Origin: Tilletia caries | Taxonomy: Eukaryota > Basidiomycota > Exobasidiomycetes > Tilletiales > Tilletiaceae | Assembly (NCBI GenBank): GCA_032718865.1 | Contig: JALUTQ010000004.1 | Location: 868,001-932,000 of the forward strand | Direction: 5' to 3' | DNA length: 64,000 nt | In this document: in pieces, positions 23,046-34,073 of the stretch | How positions within the stretch are numbered: position 1 is the first letter of the stretch | How the letters are laid out: each line of letters begins with the position of its first letter | The notes under the pieces: generated by a model | Told to the model about the DNA's origin: nothing | What the model saw: only the letters and a program-made list of their open reading frames with translations | The model's database searches: none | Program-made: the position numbers and the translations under genes

Positions 23046-25810
23046 TCAACGTCTCCCACCAGGCCGCTTCGGTCGAGCGAAAGCCTGCGTCGAGGTCAGC
23101 AAGGGCGACGGCCCCGATGCACCAGCCGCCGCTGCTGCCCCATTACCAGCGCCAGTCTCGGACTCCTTGCCGCTGGCTCCCAGCACGCGGTCCAGCTCCG
23201 AGGCCAGGAAGGAAGCCGTGAGCTCCTCCGGATCCGAAGTCTCCACCTAAGAGATTATGGAGATTAAGTCAGTATCCCGAAAGAAGCCAAGATGCAGATA
23301 AAAAGCGACGGGATGAAAAAAAAACGTACCCTCTTATGCACCTTAAGTCCAGCAACGCGCTGCTCAGCAAGCTGGTGGAAACTGCGCAAATTGGTGCTAT
23401 ACAGCATCCGCTCCCGCACCGAGCTACTCGACGGACACGAGTAGATGAAAAGTAAACCCCCACCCGTCGTCGCAATCGGAGTCGAGCTCCTTCGACCATG
23501 GCCGGCATTCAAATCGGCGCCGCCGTCATCATCAGCAAAGATAGGCCTGCCCTCCAGACGGTAGAGCGCATATCGCGGACCGTTTTCCTTCGCTAGTGCC
23601 AGACCGACCTCGGCGGCGGGGAGGAAGCGGGGTGGTGCAGCCAGTTCGACTCGCTCCTCGCCAGCAGTGAGGTTGAGGGAGAGCAGGACAAAGTTGTACT
23701 CCGACGCGCCGGACGCTCGGATTGGCAGCGTGGACAGGGCGGGAAGGACTACATGTCCCGTTTTTTTTTTGCGGAATCGTCGGTCAGAAGTCCGTCAGGA
23801 TCTAAAAACAGTATCGCGGGTACCCAACTCACCTTCCTCTTCCCATTCGAACGAGAGGACAGTGTGGCCTGGACCAAGACCCCCGCCCGCAGGGGGCGCA
23901 AATAATGAGCGCTCAGCAGCAGTAGCCCGATTGACCTCAGCCCGGGTAGCCTCCGCCTCCGTCAGAAGAGAGTCACTCTGCTTGGTTCCGTATCCACTGA
24001 CGCTGATGGGTCCCGACGAAGTCGACGGCGCTCCTGCTGGTGCTGCCGGTGGTGTGGCAGCAGACTCAGTGACAGTAGAAGTCGTGATCGCACTCGGAGG
24101 AGGGAGTGGCTCTAGGGGCGGACTAGCGAGTGGTGAGAACACAGCACGGGGAGTCGACACGCCCAGCTCGGCACGAGCAGGCATGGGTGTAGGAGGCTCC
24201 ACGATAATCGAGGCCGAATCCGAACCAGGCCCCGCGGGAGCAAGGAGCGACCCCGATTGTTCATTCAGCGCTTCCACAGCTGCCGTGTCCAAGACAGGTA
24301 CATCGTCCCGCAGCGCAGCCGTTTCTGCCAGCCCAGACTCAGATTCAAGCTCAGGTTCAGGTTCGGGGATGTCCGGTTCGGCACGAAGGGGCGCCGGAGT
24401 CGGAGGCTCCACGATCAGAGATGCCGTGTCCGAGCCGGGCGTCTCCGGCGGGACGACCGACGAGCTGGGTTCCTCCTCCTCCGTGCGAGTTTCGGTGGAC
24501 GCGATCACACCGTTGCTCGTGTCCAAGGGAGCTGCGTCGGCCTGTTCGATGGCCTCTGCCGCAATCGGATCAGGGGCCGATTCCTCGAGGACGGCTGCTA
24601 TGGGCTCTTGAGGTCGTTCCACTGCTGATGGGTCGGGCGATATCGTGGCTTCCGTCTCGGCAACCTCGGGCACGCTCGATACAGGTGCATCCTCCTTCGC
24701 TGGAGTCTCCGCGACAGGTGTTTCAGCTTTCTCTTTCTCAGCCGCCAGCGCTTCTTGGAGCGCATCAGCCGGAACACCAGCCGAGCCTTGTTCTAGCTGC
24801 TCTTGCTGCTGACCGGCGTCTGCAGCTTTCGCAGCCAGTTCCTCGTCGACAGTGTCCAGCTTAGGCGCCTCAGCGACGTGTCCGACCTGCACAGGGCTGG
24901 GCACACGGCTATCCTGCAACGCCGCGGGCCCGTCCCAGTCATCATCGTCGTCGTCGTTCAGCTCCGATAATTCGGCAGCCTGGAGAGCCATCTTGGGGAG
25001 GGGGATCCCGGACGGTGTAGAAGCTTGTTCTGCCCTCTCTTCCGCGACAGGAACTTCTGGCTGGGCCTGCTCTTTCACCGGTTCCTTCTGCTCCGCTTCT
25101 GCGATGACAGGCGTAGGCGCAGGTACCGCCGCCGTCGTAGCCGCTGGAGTAGGATTTGTACCAGAGAAAGGAGTTGGTGCCGCGCCTGCATACGATTTGG
25201 TCACCTTCGCTGCGCTCGCCGGAACCGGGGCCGATGTGGGCATGGAGCCAGGCACAGGCGTCTTCCCAACCTGACCAAAGTTCCGACGGACACCGCCAGT
25301 CGATGCGCCCGCGGCCTGGGAAGCCGGACGGCCCTGTGCGCCGACATTAGGATTCTGGTAATCGTTCTTCCGTCGACTTGAGACTTTCGTCGGCCAGTGG
25401 AACTCGGAGACTGTCTGTCCGTAGATGACGTCGAGAAAGCTGAGGTCGCCGAGGGCTTGGTGGAGCGCTGCCTTCGTCTGGGAGTATCTCATCTTCTCCT
25501 TGATGGGCGCTGCAGGTGGCTGGTAGCAGCAGAGGAGCCACTCCCACATGCCCGAGGCAGCGGTGGAGTCGAGGCGGAACAGGATGTACGCAGACCGGTT
25601 GGGCTGATCGGCGAGGAGCTTTCTCAGCACGGGGGCGAAGTCGGCGCTGTCTGCGTTGTCGGGAGGGACGCTGGCGGTCTTGGTGAGGACGGTGTTGTTC
25701 TGCTCGTTGTGGACGAGGATGGCGCGCGGGTCTGGCCGTTCCTCCGTCGAGGCGGTGGTGGCCTTGAACAGGGCGATGAGCTCCTCGGACACGCTCACAG
25801 CCGGTGGCAT
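23046..25810 (-). CDS. TWF1: Twinfilin with a very long linker between its two ADF-H domains
   Basis: Exons 25810-23833, 23748-23330 and 23246-23046 encode about 865 residues. Residues 1 to about 150 form the first ADF/cofilin domain (YILFRLDS, MWEWLLCCYQP, KEKMRYSQTKAALHQALG). The second, about residues 615-800, spans all three exons (ASEYNFVLLSLNLTAGEE, RYALYRLEGRP, LLFIYSCPSSSSVRERMLYS). The tail ends FARPKRPGGRR, the basic capping-protein-binding terminus of twinfilins. Twinfilin sequesters ADP-actin monomers and acts at filament ends in the cortical cytoskeleton. Typical family members are about 330-350 residues; here roughly 450-480 residues of Ala/Pro/Glu-rich, acidic sequence (including NDDDDDDW) separate the domains, all within one open exon. 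Start at the ATG preceding PPAVSVSEELIALF. Confidence 0.88.
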
Positions 25811-26051
25811 CGTGCTCAGCAGTGTATGATCAACGGTACGCAGAGCAACGTCGAGGTCGAGGTCGTTGTGGACAGCATCACCGATGACACCGCGATCCGA
25901 CCTCTCCTTGGCTCTCCACTTCGGTGGGCCGTGCGCACTCACTCCGACTTCCCACACTCACTCGCTCCTCTCAGCTGGGCAAAAGATGGGGATCGCATTG
26001 GAAAAGAACAGAGACAGAACAGAGATGGGAGTTATGTATAATCGCGGGCTC

Positions 26052-27660
26052 CTACTTCAGGAACTCTTGCGGCGGGTGCTCAGAAGTCCACCACTGTGTA
26101 TTCAGATGCAGATGGGAGTCAGCGAACAGCACTTCACAATTATGTAGCACAAGGTGGCAACTCACCTCGACACTCCGACGGACAGCCTCCTCCATCCCCA
26201 CAATGGGCTCGTACCCCAGCACCCGTCTTGCCTTCTCAATGTTGTGGTACCGTGCACTGGCCGTGTAGGTCACCTTCATCCGCGTGAACTCGGCCGTCCG
26301 ACCGCTGATCGCACTAAACGCCTCCGACGCAGAGGCAAGCGTGAGACCGATCGACTTCGACAGCACAGTAGCCTTCGACGACGGCGTGGGTGCGAAGCGC
26401 TTCGCTTGCTCAGCAGTCAGGGCGCCCGATGCTTCTGCTTGACCGAAGTACTGGAACCAGAGCGCACGGGGGAAGTCCCAGAAGGGAACTGGCGAGCCGT
26501 TCGTGATGAAGAACGCCTCGCCTGCGATGCCCAGACTCTCACTCTCCCCATCCTTCTCCGAGTCCGGCTGGGCCTCCTGTGTCCGGACGAAGCTCCAGAA
26601 CTGGTCGAATCGGTTCCGAATCACCGGGCGGACGTCGAGATTCCCCGCCAGAGTCTCTTTCGAGAGCGTCGACGGCAGGTCGCGTGCGTAGTCCTTCGAA
26701 GGTGCGGGTGGCGAAGGCCTATCCTCTGACGTTGGCACATTGCGAGCCCGTGCGGAACCCTTTTCGTCATCGCCCAGCACAGGATCAGCCAGGTGAACGG
26801 TGCCCAGCGCCCGAAGGCCAGCCCCATCCGAGCCCTTGCTGACCAGCGTCGACGCTCCCAGCTTGTCCGCAGCGAGCAAGTGGGCATGAGCGACATTGTC
26901 CACGTATGTCCAGTCAAACAGGTTCTCGTTCGTGCCGATCTGGAAGTTGGTCCGTCGCGTCTTGAGCACGTTGAAGAAGCCTGGCAGAGCTTGGCGGTCG
27001 TTGGGGCCGAAGATGCCCGCAGGTCGCAACGCAACCGTGAGAAGCGCAGAGGAGTCCGACGGAGAGCCTGACGCAAGGCACACCATTGACTCCGCACGAG
27101 CCTGGTCGTATAGAGTCCATCCGGTAATCAGCATCCGTGGAAACGCATTCACTTTCTGGCCCCCATGCTCGACTCACCTTGGTGTCATTGTAGTGGTCCA
27201 TGGCCGGGACCGGATATGGCATGCGCTCGTCCACATTGACAAGATCGTGCCCATCAAAGACAACACCGGCGCTCGAGGTGAACACAAGCTTGCGCACCTG
27301 CAGCTTGCGCAACACCTCAATCACATTCCGCGTCCCCTTCACATTCACCTTCTCGTACAGCTCCGGCTTCGGCGCACCCGCAGCGGCGGGAGAAGCCGTA
27401 TGGTAGATCACCGTCTGCGCGCCGCCCTTCTCGCCGATGAAGGACAGCAGCGCCTCGGTCAGGGACTGCTCCGAGGTCAGGTCGCCCGGCGTGAAGTACT
27501 GGACACCGTCGTACTTGAGCTTGGCCGGCGCGGGGCTCAGGTCGAACACCGCAACGTGCTTCTCACTGCGTCCGAGAAGCAGACGTACGATGGAGGAGCC
27601 GAGGAAGCCAGTGCCTCCGATGACAAAGTGGAACGCGCCTGATGCTGGTGAAGTCGCCAT
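26052..27660 (-). CDS. ERG26: Sterol-4-alpha-carboxylate 3-dehydrogenase, ERG26-like
   Basis: Exons 27660-27178, 27101-26166 and 26093-26052 give 486 residues. The short-chain dehydrogenase NAD site GGTGFLG is at residues 15-21, and the catalytic Y-x3-K is HYNDTK with Tyr157 and Lys161 at the end of exon 1. FTSSAGVVFDG, VALRPAGIFGPNDRQ, FDWTYVDNVAHAHLLA and FFITNGSPVPFWDF are characteristic of the 3-beta-HSD/ERG26 branch. In ergosterol synthesis at the ER this enzyme oxidatively decarboxylates C4-carboxysterols, acting with ERG25 and ERG27. It is longer than yeast Erg26 (349) because of an insert around residues 220-270. The last intron (26165-26094, 72 nt) lacks stops, so unspliced mRNA would still read to the same stop. 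A second ATG 42 bp upstream is possible. Confidence 0.88.
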
Positions 27661-27880
27661 TTCTGTCTGTGATTCTGCGTGGTGGGACCGGTCCATGCTC
27701 ACCCCAAGTTGGAAGATTCGGGCGCGAGGTGATGATTGACATGATCATTGCGCTTTCTTTGTGATCACAGCTCAAAGATGAATGAATTACACAGTTAGTA
27801 GTAAGAGTGCAGAGGAAGTCGAAGGGGAGGTGAGTTTGGTACGCTGGCTAGACGGGGTTGAGATTGGCCCTGCCCAGGCT

Positions 27881-29334
27881 TCACCGCGGTCGGAGGGAGT
27901 TGTAGTGCTGAAGAAGGATGTCAAACAGCGAAGGACACGGTCAGAAGAACTCCAGACAGCAAACAATTCCACACGAATGCTCACCTCGCCGAGACCGTAC
28001 ATGTGTCGATGATATCTGCGAGCGATAATGAGCACGTATCCCGTCAGCCACCACAATGACCCTTGAGCGTGTTCCACACAAGCGAACTCACGAAATGACC
28101 AAAGGGACCCTGTTCGTCGAACCGTAGTTGTCCTCTCCGATCTTGAGGACCGGCATGCCTACTTGCGCGACGTGAATCGGCACCTCATACGCATGCGAGA
28201 GAGCCAGAATCTCAGGCTGACCGCCCCAGACACCGGTGTTCTCTATCGCCGAGCAGTACTCCTCGAAATGGGCTGAACGAAGGGCGATTGACGTATGAGC
28301 AGGTGATGCAACCTTCGACGGCACTCACAAACGCTGGAAAATGGACTACTCACCTTCTGGTCCTTTTGACTCGCTGCTGGGGCCGACTTGCTCCTTCGCT
28401 CCCGTCACGACGTCCCCGTCGGCGATGAAGGGGAGGAAGTCGTCAGGATGGGCTCGCATATACTCTGCGGCCGCATGTCTCGTGCTCTTGTAGTCCGTCT
28501 GTCAAAGCAAACAAGAAGTAATCAGTCTGGTGCCAGACAAGTAGGGTTGGGCTTTGCGACATCGCGAAGACGTACAGGTTGACTTTTCCGTACACCCAGT
28601 TGATCCGCCACCGCCGCATACAAACTGCAGACGATCAAAGGAGAAGGTCAACTCAACAGGAGCAGAGGAGCGGTGAAGCCATGCTGGTTTACCTACCAAT
28701 GTCCGTCCGGGTTGATCTCGTACATCTCCGCGTTATATACCTCGCACAGCTCACCGATCCCCCGCCTCTCCGCAGCGGCGAGGTCAGGCTGGCCTCCGTT
28801 TGCTTTGAGCTCCTCGCGAGCCTGGACCCGCATCGCCTCTTCTTCAGCTTCTCGCTTCTCCTGAAAAGGATAGACGTAGATCGTCAGCGCCGATGAGAAG
28901 AAAAGATCTCTGAGCTCGGCTTAACTCACCTTCTTGACTTGCGCTTTGCTCTTCTTCTTCATACCCCCATTAAACATAGACCGTACTCCCGACTCACTCT
29001 GAGCTCCTGCCGTCTTGACCCCATCATCAGCGTCTCTGCGCGCATCAAGAGCAGCAAGAAGCTCGTCCGCGAGATCCAGACCGCCATCCTCCTCCTCCTC
29101 CTCTTGGCCGCCGTTGTCTCCCGATTTGGCAGTCGTGGCGGTAAGGGACGCCATACTGGGCTTGGCGGACTCGGGCGAGCCCATACTCTCCCGCGCTGCC
29201 TCGATGTCGGCTCGTAGACTGTCTTGATGCAACAGCTGCGGTGCCTTCTTCTTGCTGTCGGCGGCACTGGCGCCGGCTGGAGCCTGCGACTTGGACGGGT
29301 AGCTGACCTTGCCCAAACTCTTACGGGACGGCAT
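27881..29334 (-). CDS. OTU2: OTU-family deubiquitinase (OTU2/OTUD6-like)
   Basis: Seven exons (29334-28930, 28860-28697, 28624-28576, 28498-28354, 28272-28092, 28015-27985, 27907-27881) encode 333 residues, near yeast Otu2 (307). The N-terminal third is basic and low-complexity. The OTU domain begins with NPDGHCLYAAVADQLG, in which catalytic Cys190 is split across the exon 2/3 junction; DDFLPFI, FEEYCSAIENTGVWGGQPE, LALSHAYEVPIHV and YHRHMYGLGEHYNSLRPR follow, with the catalytic histidine at H326 in the last exon. This is a cysteine protease that removes ubiquitin, and Otu2/OTUD6 members act on ribosomes during translation. All catalytic residues are intact. Confidence 0.93.
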
Positions 29335-29850
29335 GGCGACGTCGGCGGTGCTGGTGAGAGATGTCGGGCTTGCGTGTCGGGGCGGGAGGGGATGCGGGAG
29401 GAAGAAGCGGATGAGCTTCTGCTTTCGATCTGGCGATGACAATGACGGCGGCACCTTGGGCAAGACGAGTTCAGCGGGGGAAGATGGAGGTATAGTCAAG
29501 TGAGAATCAATGATCTGTGCTGGGCTTTCGCTTTCCTTTCCTGACCTGAGGCAGCCTGGCTATATCGATGCTCGTCGTCGTCCACTTCGATTCTTCACGG
29601 CTGGCAGCAACTCAGTCCGTGCTCAGCAACAACAGCAGCAGGATCACGTTCGCAACACCGTCCTCGCTACCGCCGACCTCGTCGATGCCAAGAACGTTCG
29701 CCATCTTGAGTCTGCCTGCGTGTGAAGCTGTTTACTAGAGGTCATAGAAGTAACGAGTATCCCTAGATACACGTGCATGTGTAAGACCCTGAGGTCTGGC
29801 AAGTCTGTCCCAAAAGAGAGCCTTCCCACCATTCCCCTAATTCCCCTAAC
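29335..29850. other. Upstream region of OTU gene, edge of repeat block
   Basis: Half a kilobase holding the OTU promoter and then, from about 29740, repeat-like sequence. Just before the tandem repeat the motif ATTCCCCTAA occurs twice (29831-29849). No gene recognised. Confidence 0.35.
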
Positions 29851-31816
29851 TTTAGTTAAGGGGTTATAGGGCGGCTCCCGCCTTACGGCCGTAAGCTTTT
29901 TGCCATTCAGGCTCGTAGTTTGGGACTTTTCTTCGCAACTACCAACACAACACACCATTCTGAATCAGTAGACCCTTGACCAAATCTAGTCCTGCAACTT
30001 CTGGCACAGGTTTCGTGGTTGTAGCATCAGAATTGACTGATCTGTCCTTGAGCCAAAGTTTGGTTTTTCCTTACATAAGCACAGAGTGCAGAAATCTTGC
30101 ATACGTAATCAGTTCATTTCGACACTCGACAGACGACAACCAACACCGCCAGCCTTTCTTCACGCTTCCATCGAAGCCCGACAAGCATCATGCGAATTGA
30201 ACAATCCCCCCTCGATTTCTTTTTAACCGCTCTCTGCTCACCAAGGTTCAAGTTAATGATGCTCACCGCTGTTTTGCTTTTTCTTGCTTAACCTGATGGC
30301 TGATACCACTTACCCATACCAGTCTCTGCTTTGTTCCCATTCTGAGTCCGGCCCAGCAGTCAGCACTCCCGAATCGTCATCCAAGGTGAGCCTCGTGTTT
30401 ATACGCGCATCTGCATCAGGTGCTCCGGGTTAGGTCCTTACTCACCCATTCGTTTTTCAGCTCTCTGCTCTTATGAATCCGGTCGACGTCGTCAAGATGA
30501 GTAGACTGACTTTCCTCACTCACCATGCCCCATCGGACAGCTCTCTCCCTCGACAAAGCCGCTGCCAAGGTTGCTCCCAAAGCACACCACCTCGTCATCT
30601 CCAACCCCGTCAACTCCACCGTGCCCATCGTCGCCGAGGTCTTCAAGTCTTTACGACCCCAAGCGGTGGGTTTTCCCCCCGACCCCCCTCTCCTTCTTCT
30701 AACGGCTCTGACGCTTCATGAGTTAAAATGGTGCTCATCACTGCATATCTTCGTACAGTCTGTTCTGTGTCACGGGTCACCACCTTTGACATCACACGCG
30801 CCTCCACCTTCCACTTCGACATTGCCAACGTCAAGCCCGCCGAGGTCAATGTGTCCGTCGTCGGTGGCCACCTTCGGCGTCACCATTGTGCTTCTCCTCT
30901 CTCAAGTCGCCCAGGGTTCCATACTCCAATAGTATGTTCAACACTGGACCTGACCTGACCTGACGGCTGACCTGACCTGACCTGACCTGATCTGACTTTC
31001 TTTCTGCTGTGCTCTTGCCTCTTCTATATTCCCTTACCTTCGCATCAAGCTCTGTTGGCATTCCTTTGCCCATTCGTCTCCGGTCTCAGCCTTCACCCGT
31101 CTTCTACGTCCCTTCCGTCTGCTTCCCCGGCCGCTTATGTTTCCTATCCCCTAACCTCTCCTTCTGCATTAGCCTCACGCTTTTTTCTCCTCAGTCTTTT
31201 AATCTTATCTTCATTGCGCTCGCAGCTATTCTCCGTCTTGTTTGTCAATTGTCTCTCTCTGCGCGAAGCCATCATATGACATATCATTCTTTGCTTTCTG
31301 CTTCCTTGGTAGATACAGCCGTGCGGGATGATTACGTGTGTGAAGTTCCTCAATCCCTTTTTCACGCAAGTTTGATCAACATTCAAAATGTTACATGGAC
31401 AATGATATAGATGCTCGTAGCTACGATCGCAAGTCGCAGCCGCATGGCGAAGCAGACGAAGGGTAGCGAAGCTACCTTGAGCTTCTGCGTAGCCGTGCTG
31501 GGCTGAGATTTGGTGACCTTTCTGATACAAAAGATTCGCGAAAAGGGGAGGGGGAGAGGACGCCCCCAGTCACGTCTTCGCACATCTCTACCAGGTCATA
31601 AGGGTCTGAGGTCCACATCGAGTCTGAGGGACACCCTGGCCTCTGGGCTTCAGCCGACAGCCAGGTCACTATGGTTCCAAGGCGTAAGTTGCTGCTACTT
31701 AACTTTGGTGACTAAGTCTGTATTTAAATCCCACTCCCAGCCCCCAGCGACCTGTTATTCAACAAGGCGAAAAAGTTAGGGGAACACTCTGGTAAGGTAC
31801 GCACCCAGGTCAGGAA
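29851..31816. repeat. Tandem 1.97-kb repeat, copy 1
   Basis: This 1,966-bp unit is repeated immediately afterwards at 31817-33784, head to tail. The copies differ by only about five events that I can see: homopolymer length changes (CCCCCC/CCCC, T runs), one extra C in a TGACC repeat (30947-30996 in this copy) and one G/T substitution near 31708. Identity is therefore well above 99%. The unit contains a degenerate malate dehydrogenase fragment, a pyrimidine-rich stretch and small hairpins (for example near 31463-31478). It has no terminal TG..CA and no reverse transcriptase or transposase. Either a recent segmental duplication or an unclassified element. Confidence 0.9.
30546..30916 (+). pseudogene. 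Malate dehydrogenase fragment (copy 1)
   Basis: The plus strand reads AAAKVAPKAHHLVISNPVNS, the conserved N-P-V-N-S-T-V-P-I-V-A-E motif of NAD-dependent malate dehydrogenase; then, past an apparent intron (30666-30758, GTGGGT donor, CGTACAG acceptor), VTTFDITRASTFHFDI, VSVVGGH and GVTIVLLLSQ. The order and spacing follow the family, but the frame is broken in at least two places (before the expected Y-D-P-K and around the exon start) and both ends of the enzyme are missing. Retention of the intron shows capture at the DNA level, not through mRNA. Confidence 0.75.
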
Positions 31817-33784
31817 TTTAGTTAAGGGGTTATAGGGCGGCTCCCGCCTTACGGCCGTAAGCTTTTTGCCATTCAGGCTCGTAGTTTGGGACTTTTTCTT
31901 CGCAACTACCAACACAACACACCATTCTGAATCAGTAGACCCTTGACCAAATCTAGTCCTGCAACTTCTGGCACAGGTTTCGTGGTTGTAGCATCAGAAT
32001 TGACTGATCTGTCCTTGAGCCAAAGTTTGGTTTTTCCTTACATAAGCACAGAGTGCAGAAATCTTGCATACGTAATCAGTTCATTTCGACACTCGACAGA
32101 CGACAACCAACACCGCCAGCCTTTCTTCACGCTTCCATCGAAGCCCGACAAGCATCATGCGAATTGAACAATCCCCCCTCGATTTCTTTTTAACCGCTCT
32201 CTGCTCACCAAGGTTCAAGTTAATGATGCTCACCGCTGTTTTGCTTTTTCTTGCTTAACCTGATGGCTGATACCACTTACCCATACCAGTCTCTGCTTTG
32301 TTCCCATTCTGAGTCCGGCCCAGCAGTCAGCACTCCCGAATCGTCATCCAAGGTGAGCCTCGTGTTTATACGCGCATCTGCATCAGGTGCTCCGGGTTAG
32401 GTCCTTACTCACCCATTCGTTTTTCAGCTCTCTGCTCTTATGAATCCGGTCGACGTCGTCAAGATGAGTAGACTGACTTTCCTCACTCACCATGCCCCAT
32501 CGGACAGCTCTCTCCCTCGACAAAGCCGCTGCCAAGGTTGCTCCCAAAGCACACCACCTCGTCATCTCCAACCCCGTCAACTCCACCGTGCCCATCGTCG
32601 CCGAGGTCTTCAAGTCTTTACGACCCCAAGCGGTGGGTTTTTCCCCGACCCCCCTCTCCTTCTTCTAACGGCTCTGACGCTTCATGAGTTAAAATGGTGC
32701 TCATCACTGCATATCTTCGTACAGTCTGTTCTGTGTCACGGGTCACCACCTTTGACATCACACGCGCCTCCACCTTCCACTTCGACATTGCCAACGTCAA
32801 GCCCGCCGAGGTCAATGTGTCCGTCGTCGGTGGCCACCTTCGGCGTCACCATTGTGCTTCTCCTCTCTCAAGTCGCCCAGGGTTCCATACTCCAATAGTA
32901 TGTTCAACACTGGACCTGACCCTGACCTGACGGCTGACCTGACCTGACCTGACCTGATCTGACTTTCTTTCTGCTGTGCTCTTGCCTCTTCTATATTCCC
33001 TTACCTTCGCATCAAGCTCTGTTGGCATTCCTTTGCCCATTCGTCTCCGGTCTCAGCCTTCACCCGTCTTCTACGTCCCTTCCGTCTGCTTCCCCGGCCG
33101 CTTATGTTTCCTATCCCCTAACCTCTCCTTCTGCATTAGCCTCACGCTTTTTTCTCCTCAGTCTTTTTAATCTTATCTTCATTGCGCTCGCAGCTATTCT
33201 CCGTCTTGTTTGTCAATTGTCTCTCTCTGCGCGAAGCCATCATATGACATATCATTCTTTGCTTTCTGCTTCCTTGGTAGATACAGCCGTGCGGGATGAT
33301 TACGTGTGTGAAGTTCCTCAATCCCTTTTTCACGCAAGTTTGATCAACATTCAAAATGTTACATGGACAATGATATAGATGCTCGTAGCTACGATCGCAA
33401 GTCGCAGCCGCATGGCGAAGCAGACGAAGGGTAGCGAAGCTACCTTGAGCTTCTGCGTAGCCGTGCTGGGCTGAGATTTGGTGACCTTTCTGATACAAAA
33501 GATTCGCGAAAAGGGGAGGGGGAGAGGACGCCCCCAGTCACGTCTTCGCACATCTCTACCAGGTCATAAGGGTCTGAGGTCCACATCGAGTCTGAGGGAC
33601 ACCCTGGCCTCTGGGCTTCAGCCGACAGCCAGGTCACTATGGTTCCAAGGCGTAAGTTGCTGCTACTTAACTTTGTTGACTAAGTCTGTATTTAAATCCC
33701 ACTCCCAGCCCCCAGCGACCTGTTATTCAACAAGGCGAAAAAGTTAGGGGAACACTCTGGTAAGGTACGCACCCAGGTCAGGAA
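31817..33784. repeat. Tandem 1.97-kb repeat, copy 2
   Basis: Second copy (1,968 bp), abutting copy 1 without spacer. The right boundary falls within GGAAT, after which the sequence becomes the 3' flank of the retrotransposon. All small reading frames of copy 1 recur at an offset of 1,966-1,968 bp. An assembly could have collapsed a longer array here. Confidence 0.9.
32513..32882 (+). pseudogene. Malate dehydrogenase fragment (copy 2)
   Basis: Same fragment in the second repeat unit, with the same frame breaks. The intron region is one base shorter through homopolymer changes. Not functional as an enzyme. Confidence 0.75.
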
Positions 33785-34073
33785 TCCCATAATCCCGAAG
33801 TCAGTCACGACAAAGGAGGGACGCCGGTGGAAGGACTCTGAAGGGACACCGCCGAAACCATTACCCACGTAGGGATTGGTTCTTCTACATCACGCATATC
33901 CAGAGCTCTTTAGATACATCACAGGCGACCGCCATGTGAGTTCAGCTCGATTGCAAGAGAAAGGAAGGAGCACCAAACGATCTCGTCATTATAGCAGTCG
34001 AACGACATGCCAGGAAGGAAAAGGAGAGCGAACGCAACCCAGAGAGAGCGAGGAAGAAAGGTGAACGACGGAG

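Noticed and set aside
23667..24611. 314-residue plus-strand frame inside twinfilin
   Set aside because: Antisense shadow of the low-complexity linker; composition follows the complement of the coding strand.
29851..33784. The two 1.97-kb units as LTRs of a retrotransposon
   Set aside because: They abut with no internal region, lack TG..CA ends and contain a captured MDH fragment; they do not bracket the recombinase element.
29851..33784. The tandem units as the B1/B2 repeats of the Ngaro-like element
   Set aside because: No A-type repeat lies between them and no matching A1 sequence was seen at the element's other end.
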